A stretch of 64,000 nucleotides of DNA from Nautilus pompilius (Eukaryota; Mollusca; Cephalopoda; Nautilida; Nautilidae), in assembly GCA_018389105.1 (NCBI GenBank), contig JACATO010002204.1:434001-498000 (forward strand), in the 5' to 3' direction. A program made the position numbers and the translations under genes. The notes below the pieces were generated by a model. The model made no database searches, had not been told where the DNA came from, and saw only the letters and a program-made list of their open reading frames with translations. The number at the start of each line of letters is the position of its first letter. Within the stretch, counting starts at the first letter, position 1. Of the stretch, positions 61,642 through 64,000 are shown piece after piece.

Positions 61642-64000
61642 TAATTAATCAAACAATCCCACAATGCATTGGGGAATGCTTTCCTATTAATTGGCATAGA
61701 AAGGTTGAAAAATGGTTACAAATTTAAAACACTTTAGCTTTCTAAAGTGACACACACACACATATGTAGATGCATAGCAAACATTTTAAAAATAACTTAG
61801 TGGTATTTGTTAATTTAATGTATTAATAAAGTAAAACGTTTGTTAGATAACCTTCTCTACTGGCAGTTTTCCCCTTTATAAACTAGAGAAAAGTTATGTA
61901 TGAAAAACTAAATGAAATAGTCTTCTGGCTTACTGAAGGGACTAATTAAAATTTTATTTCATTTCTCTCTCATTTGTCTTCATTATGCCGGACAACACCT
62001 CTTTGGTGCATACTTAAAAAAATATAAGACCATCTTTACATAATACCTTGTATTTAGGATAATTAAAGATACTTTTTTGGTTTTCTCAGCAGTTAAGGAT
62101 AAGCTTTCAGCTATGTGTTGTAGAAAACAAAACTTCTGGTGAAATTCAGTCCCTCCAAACCAACCATCAGCTAGTAAAAACAAACACTCTAATTTAAAAT
62201 ATCGGTCAATAAAAAGACATTAGCAAGGATGTATTTGGTTATAGAGATGCTTACTGAAGCAAGATGCTTGCAAACAAAGCACTATGAAGAAATATCAGCA
62301 TATCATTTGGTGAGGCAACAAAAATTAGAAAACAAAACAAAACATGATGTAATAAATATAGTCTCTCACATGCATTCTGGACTCAGTTGCATCAGTAGTA
62401 TATGAGAGATAGTAGCTAAAGCAACAGTCTACTAGGAGTGAAACTGTTGAGCAAGTTTCAGCAGCAAAGTAGCTCATCATCAGGTCTGTGCTCTAGTAAG
62501 AAGAGTAAAAAATAACTGAAAAGCTTGTGAATGTCTTATTCCAATTTTTCTTTGCAGTTTTATGGGGATGTTATTTTGACTAATTGTGGGGGCTTGGTTT
62601 CTGAAGCAAACTCCTTGCAACCATGCAGATTTGTCTGCTGAGCAGTAAGCAAATACTTTCATAATAGTCATGTTAGAATCTATTAAAGACCACACATTTT
62701 TGTGAAATTCTAAGTGTAACGGATCACAATATTCATTCTGCTTGTCAGTATTGGTATCCAACATTTCTAAATTTATCACTTAATGATTTCATTCTGAGTT
62801 ATGTACTGTACATTCCTCATTCACAGCAAATGTACAGTCTCCAAAAGATGGATCAGTTCCACCATTTGTTTTTCTGTTTACCTTGCTTAAACTATAAACT
62901 TGTCAACTTGCACTACTTTTTTAAAAAAAAAAAATATTTTACTTATTTTGTCCATATATATTCCTGAAATTTTAATAACTTATTCAGTTTATAGAAAATT
63001 TCAGAGTTCTAGGGAAGCTTAATGAGCAATTTCTCAAGACTTCTCCCTAAACAGAGTGCTGTTTTGGTTTCTGAGATCCATCAGATATACAACCTTGAGT
63101 ATAGTGCACCTATATTTAATGAAATTATTATTAAAATGAACATTGACATACTGAACAAACAACAAAAACAAAATCTAAACAAATAAGTAGTGCTGGCATC
63201 ACTGGAAGTGCCTACTACAATGGTTATCTTGCACCTTTGAAGAAAACCTATCAAATATCTTTGAGATCTTATAGCCACTTCCGCAGGCTCAAATTTGAAC
63301 CAAGGGACTTGACTCAATCAACATCACACTTCACCAACTACACAGATGTTGATGACTTCTGGCAGCAGAAAAGTATCCCTGAATGAACTAACCAGCTAGT
63401 TTACCAAACTTGGCATCTGTGGAATAGATCCTAGATTTTCTCAGTCACTAAGTCTACAACCATCTAAGCCCTCCAGCAACTTTTAAGCAGCTGCATGCAC
63501 TGTGGAGCAGGAATGGCCTAATTCACTCTTACCAATGGTGCAGACATGAAAAGAAACTATTCAATGTGTCTTTACCCATGAGATCTTTACATCTGGCATT
63601 AAAAAAGGGAAGGGTGTTTGAAACTTTATTCTTGAAATTTTAGCATAAAAGTTTAGCCAGGTGCAGCAATGCCATGTCGATGTGTTCAATACTTTTGAAA
63701 CCTTTTTTCCTATTTAGTGTTTATTGAGATGGGGGTTCACAGCTCTGTGGTGTTCTTCAAGCTGCTAAAGACTATTTCACTAGATGGACATACAATCTAC
63801 AGGAGAGTTACATGCCAATCTTCTAATGATTCAAAATAAGGGTGCTACTTTAGATTCAAATATTATTTATGAATGCTGAAGGGGGTATTAAAAGTTCTGT
63901 TGATAAACTTCAGCAATTACAACTATAAATCTCTCAAACTATGTTTGCTAGCAGTTTTACCTTAACATTTCTCACCAGTGGCAGCTGTAGCATTTGAACA
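61642..64000. other. Noncoding stretch, no gene seen
   Basis: No convincing frame. The minus-strand frame at 62480-62779 (99 codons) ends in a CTGATGATGAGCT-type word seen at ends of some retroposons, but its protein has no motif I recognise. A run of A lies near 62922-62935. A GGTTCAAATTTGAG word on the minus strand near 63290 resembles a B box but lacks an A box partner. Confidence 0.45.

Noticed and set aside
61389-61727. 112-codon plus-strand frame downstream of the transposase
   Set aside because: Its 3' half is the right inverted repeat of the transposon, whose left partner gives a different frame; no protein motif.
62380-62779. 99-codon minus-strand frame followed by a CTGATGATGAGCT word like some retroposon 3' ends
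   Set aside because: The peptide shows no reverse transcriptase or endonuclease motif, and the word alone is too weak.
63260-63310. GGTTCAAATTTGAG on the minus strand as a possible tRNA B box
   Set aside because: No A box at the right spacing and no repeat partner seen.
1-64000. CRISPR array, bacterial operon or phage origin
   Set aside because: No spaced identical repeats, no ribosome-binding-site-led gene series, and the transposon content is animal-type.

Overview
The window is 64 kb of AT-rich animal DNA with no recognisable host protein-coding gene. I found no multi-exon gene, tRNA, rRNA or CRISPR. It reads like an intergenic stretch (gene desert) or a very long intron filled with old mobile DNA. 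The mix is Tc1/mariner DNA transposons, CR1-type LINE remains, tRNA-like SINEs, a 25-bp minisatellite family, many di- and trinucleotide microsatellites and a short TTAGGG run. This fits an invertebrate metazoan. A mollusc, possibly a cephalopod, is my best guess, but that is inference from repeat style and not proof.

Layout. 1-11.7 kb: noncoding, with microsatellites, one probable SINE (about 3.6-3.9 kb) and two members of a loose dispersed repeat. 11.76-16.56 kb: a cluster of three DNA transposons: a Tc1-like element (minus), a mariner close to vertebrate Hsmar1 (minus), and a second mariner (plus) that sits exactly on the TA flanking the first mariner. 16.6-32.7 kb: noncoding, with a weak Tc1-like fossil (22.9-23.7 kb), a TTAGGG run near 29.97 kb and a few homeobox-site-rich blocks. 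32.7-35.0 kb: two arrays of one minisatellite. 39.1-40.7 kb: a 3' mariner fragment followed by a CR1-like LINE body. 47.2-47.6 kb: a decayed fragment of a cysteine-rich protein family. 53-57 kb: microsatellites, a doubtful terminal exon and a tRNA-derived SINE. 58.0-61.64 kb: a palindromic mariner with two 3' ends, a LINE tail fragment, and then the most notable element in the window.

That element (59890-61641) has imperfect terminal inverted repeats of about 140 bp that begin CACTGGTCAACA and are flanked by TAA on both sides. It encloses an uninterrupted reading frame of 342 codons or slightly more (to 61171). The protein belongs to a conserved family that I know only as unnamed proteins in invertebrate genomes. 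The inverted repeats identify it as a DNA-transposon protein. A possible acidic triad (D39, D93, E288 or E291) and a CxxC insertion look like a DDE/RNase-H-fold transposase. I cannot place it in a named superfamily.

Nothing here forms a pathway or operon. The functional story is successive waves of transposition, with possible developmental enhancers in the noncoding stretches that can be judged only by cross-species comparison.
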